From Vibrio sp. UBA2441 (GTDB lineage Bacteria > Pseudomonadota > Gammaproteobacteria > Enterobacterales > Vibrionaceae), in the NCBI GenBank assembly GCA_002342685.1, contig DDQN01000037.1, forward strand, positions 16,825 to 80,824: a stretch of DNA of 64,000 nucleotides, read 5' to 3'. The translations under genes and the position numbers were made by a program. The notes under the pieces were generated by a model, which had not been told where the DNA came from, did not search any database, and saw nothing but the letters and a program-made list of their open reading frames with translations. Positions 62,612 through 64,000 of this stretch are shown in pieces. How positions within the stretch are numbered: position 1 is the first letter of the stretch; each line of letters starts with the position of its first letter.

Positions 62612-63628
62612 TTATAGAAGACCTGAGTCTTTCAGGTAAGTCGTAATAGAGTCATACACTTTTTGTGCGTTCGGTGAACGCTTAGCGTATTTCTCCCACT
62701 CTCCCATAGCGATTTGGCGGAACTTCTTACGCTCTTCCTGTGACCAGTCGTGAATGGTGATTTCAGGATTTGCTTCTGCGTCTTTTACTGCTTTTTGGTC
62801 GGCAATTCGAAGCTGAGTCGTTATGTCCTGAGCAAAATCACGCACCGTCACGGTCATGATTTCTTTTAGGTCTGCGGGCAGTTTATCCCACTTTTTCTGG
62901 CTCATTGAGATATCAATCGTCGGTAAAGAGTGGAAGCCTGGCTGCACAGGGTGCGCGGCGATATCGTTCATACCCGCTTTATGGTTGGTTGAGAAAACAG
63001 TGTAATCCGCAGCATCAATAACGCCTTTACTTAACCCGGTAAATACTTCAGAACCTGGCAGGTTTACAGGGGTTGCACCCGCAGCGGCGAAGACTTGCTG
63101 AACCAGCCCTTCGGGCGCACGAAGCTTAAGGCCTTTAAGATCATCAACACTGTTTAATGGAACTTTAGAAACGAAGGCTTCAACACCCGTTGTAGAGCCG
63201 CCGATATACTTAATACCATATGGTGCATATAGTTCAGTCATTAACTCATAACCACCACCATAATTGATGTACTGAAGCAATTGACGTGTATCTGACCATG
63301 CACCAACCATGTTACCAATTAGGCCAAAGGCAGGATCTTTACCAGAGAAGTAACCAGTAGCAGTGATGTGGCCATCGATAACGCCCATCTTGATTGAATC
63401 CAGAGTTTCAGTGTGTTTTACGACCGCCCCAACAGGTAGTAAGTCGATTTCAATTCGTCCAGCAGACATTTTTTCTACTGTCTCAGCCCACTCTTTTTGT
63501 ACTTGGAAGTTTTTATCACCTGATGGGTCACTAGATTGGAATTTAAAGTTAAAATCTGCGGCAAAAGCAGAGGTTGAAAGTAAGGCCGCTGTTACAGCTG
63601 CTGATAGTGTTTTTAGGGTATTGTTCAT
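62612..63628 (-). CDS. TRAP transporter solute-binding protein (gluconate-type)
   Basis: 338 residues with a 23-residue signal peptide ending SAFA. The mature protein FNFKFQSSDPSGDKNFQVQK belongs to the DctP subgroup with the hinge segment LKGLKLRAPEGLVQQ (substrate Arg). First gene of the operon dctP-Q-M-gntK-edd-eda, preceded by two GntR-type operators, so gluconate uptake is likely. GntP-type permeases are the more common partner of gntK. Confidence 0.9.
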   Translation of the reverse strand: MNNTLKTLSAAVTAALLSTSAFAADFNFKFQSSDPSGDKNFQVQKEWAETVEKMSAGRIEIDLLPVGAVVKHTETLDSIKMGVIDGHITATGYFSGKDPAFGLIGNMVGAWSDTRQLLQYINYGGGYELMTELYAPYGIKYIGGSTTGVEAFVSKVPLNSVDDLKGLKLRAPEGLVQQVFAAAGATPVNLPGSEVFTGLSKGVIDAADYTVFSTNHKAGMNDIAAHPVQPGFHSLPTIDISMSQKKWDKLPADLKEIMTVTVRDFAQDITTQLRIADQKAVKDAEANPEITIHDWSQEERKKFRQIAMGEWEKYAKRSPNAQKVYDSITTYLKDSGLL

Positions 63629-63664
63629 TAGTAGGTCCTTTATTTCCTTTTATTTGAAGTTACG

Positions 63665-63680
63665 ATGTTCCCGGTAACAT
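63665..63680. promoter_or_regulatory. GntR-type operator O1 (ATGTTCCCGGTAACAT)
   Basis: A 16-bp near-palindrome matching the operator of the E. coli gluconate repressor GntR (a LacI-family protein; ATGTTA-CC/TA-TAACAT type). It lies 37 bases before the TRAP binding-protein start. Its centre is 21 bases (two helical turns) from O2. Confidence 0.75.
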
Positions 63681-63685
63681 AGGCA

Positions 63686-63701
63686 ATGTTATCGGTAACA
63701 T
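63686..63701. promoter_or_regulatory. GntR-type operator O2 (ATGTTATCGGTAACAT)
   Basis: The better of the two sites, with ATGTTA and TAACAT arms. A third half site GTAACAT follows at 63705-63711. No GntR gene is in the window; it would be elsewhere. Confidence 0.8.
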
Positions 63702-63711
63702 GGCGTAACAT

Positions 63712-63955
63712 CTAGGATATTGATCACATTTCCCCTAAAAAGTTAATTATATCATTAGGCGTTCTTTAAACTTCAAAAGCTTAGCTAGCCAAATAATTTT
63801 GGCACAAGACGGTCTTGGAAGGTGTCGAAGGATCACTCGATTACAGATTATTCCACTATACTCATTGTTATTGAGCCTAAAGATGCTCTATTACCTGGAA
63901 AAGCTGCTTGTTCGCATTTGTCTTCACCTTATGTAGAGGGATCGGAGGTAAGTAT
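63712..63955. other. Upstream region of the Entner-Doudoroff operon and of the DUF211 gene
   Basis: No ORF with a good ribosome site was seen on either strand. It holds the leftward promoter start and the leader of the rightward gene at 63956. Confidence 0.4.
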
Positions 63956-64000
63956 ATGGTGTTAGTGAAACGTTTAGTGCTGGATATCCTTAAACCCCAC
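63956..64000 (+). CDS. DUF211-like protein, 3'-truncated by the window
   Basis: The ATG at 63956 has a perfect GGAGGT six bases upstream. The first 15 residues (MVLVKRLVLDILKPH) match the conserved start of DUF211 proteins, small ferredoxin-fold proteins of unknown role. Only this beginning is visible, so the call rests on a short motif. Confidence 0.55.
   Translation, partial: MVLVKRLVLDILKPH

Noticed and set aside
1..64000. Search for tRNA, rRNA, CRISPR arrays, insertion sequences, prophage genes and known riboswitches
   Set aside because: None recognised by reading; no transposase, integrase, regular direct-repeat array or riboswitch core was seen. A covariance-model search was not possible here.

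Overview
The window reads as chromosomal DNA of a marine gammaproteobacterium, most like Vibrionaceae or an oceanospirillalean such as Marinomonas. Genus is an inference. The grounds are low-to-mid GC, dense operons with 4-8 nt overlaps, Vibrio-like c-di-GMP and phosphorelay proteins, a DUF1127 protein, and many carbohydrate uptake and catabolism cassettes. No rRNA, tRNA, insertion sequence, prophage or CRISPR array was recognised. Both ends cut genes: a GST at the left and a DUF211-like protein at the right.

Layout. (1) 1-498: end of a GST. (2) 589-9642: a LacI regulator, then a leftward operon of GH13_18 sugar phosphorylase, solute-binding protein, two permeases and ATPase, and a divergent GT4 glycosyltransferase. 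Two identical AAAACCGGTTTT palindromes lie between the phosphorylase and the GT4. (3) 9717-19887: TauE/SafE permease, PAS-GGDEF*-EAL phosphodiesterase, then a compact operon of TonB-dependent receptor, YfiR-like periplasmic protein, hybrid histidine kinase and REC-PAS-GGDEF-EAL regulator. (4) 20297-24286: psuK-psuG (pseudouridine catabolism) and an M3 peptidase. (5) 24385-33358: a complete yia/sgb-type operon for 2,3-diketo-L-gulonate: reductase, TRAP transporter, kinase, decarboxylase, two epimerases, YiaL and an IclR regulator. (6) 33611-33837: two tiny coupled ORFs, probably an overlooked small-protein unit. (7) 33929-45466: glycerol regulon: glpK, glpD, a sigma54 activator, and the glpSTPQ-DUF2160-glpV glycerol ABC transporter behind a good -24/-12 promoter. 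(8) 45574-49103: D-serine ammonia-lyase, DUF1127, LysR regulator, an orphan periplasmic binding protein. (9) 49331-51745: YkgJ cysteine-cluster protein and an NnrS-like/DUF2249/hemerythrin set that suggests nitric-oxide handling. (10) 52004-57118: OmpA lipoprotein, a long AT-rich gap, a secreted calcium-repeat protein, a thioesterase and MdaB quinone reductase. (11) 57537-63628: Entner-Doudoroff operon (TRAP transporter, gntK, edd, eda) behind two GntR-type operators.

How they fit. Most of the window converts scavenged solutes (a glucoside such as glucosylglycerate, pseudouridine, diketogulonate, glycerol, gluconate, D-serine) into central metabolism, each cassette with a local regulator or recognisable operator. 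The most unusual part is region 3. There a YfiR-like protein pairs with a kinase whose periplasmic domain resembles that of YfiN, a TonB-dependent receptor sits where YfiB would be expected, and the output passes through a phosphorelay to a GGDEF-EAL protein.
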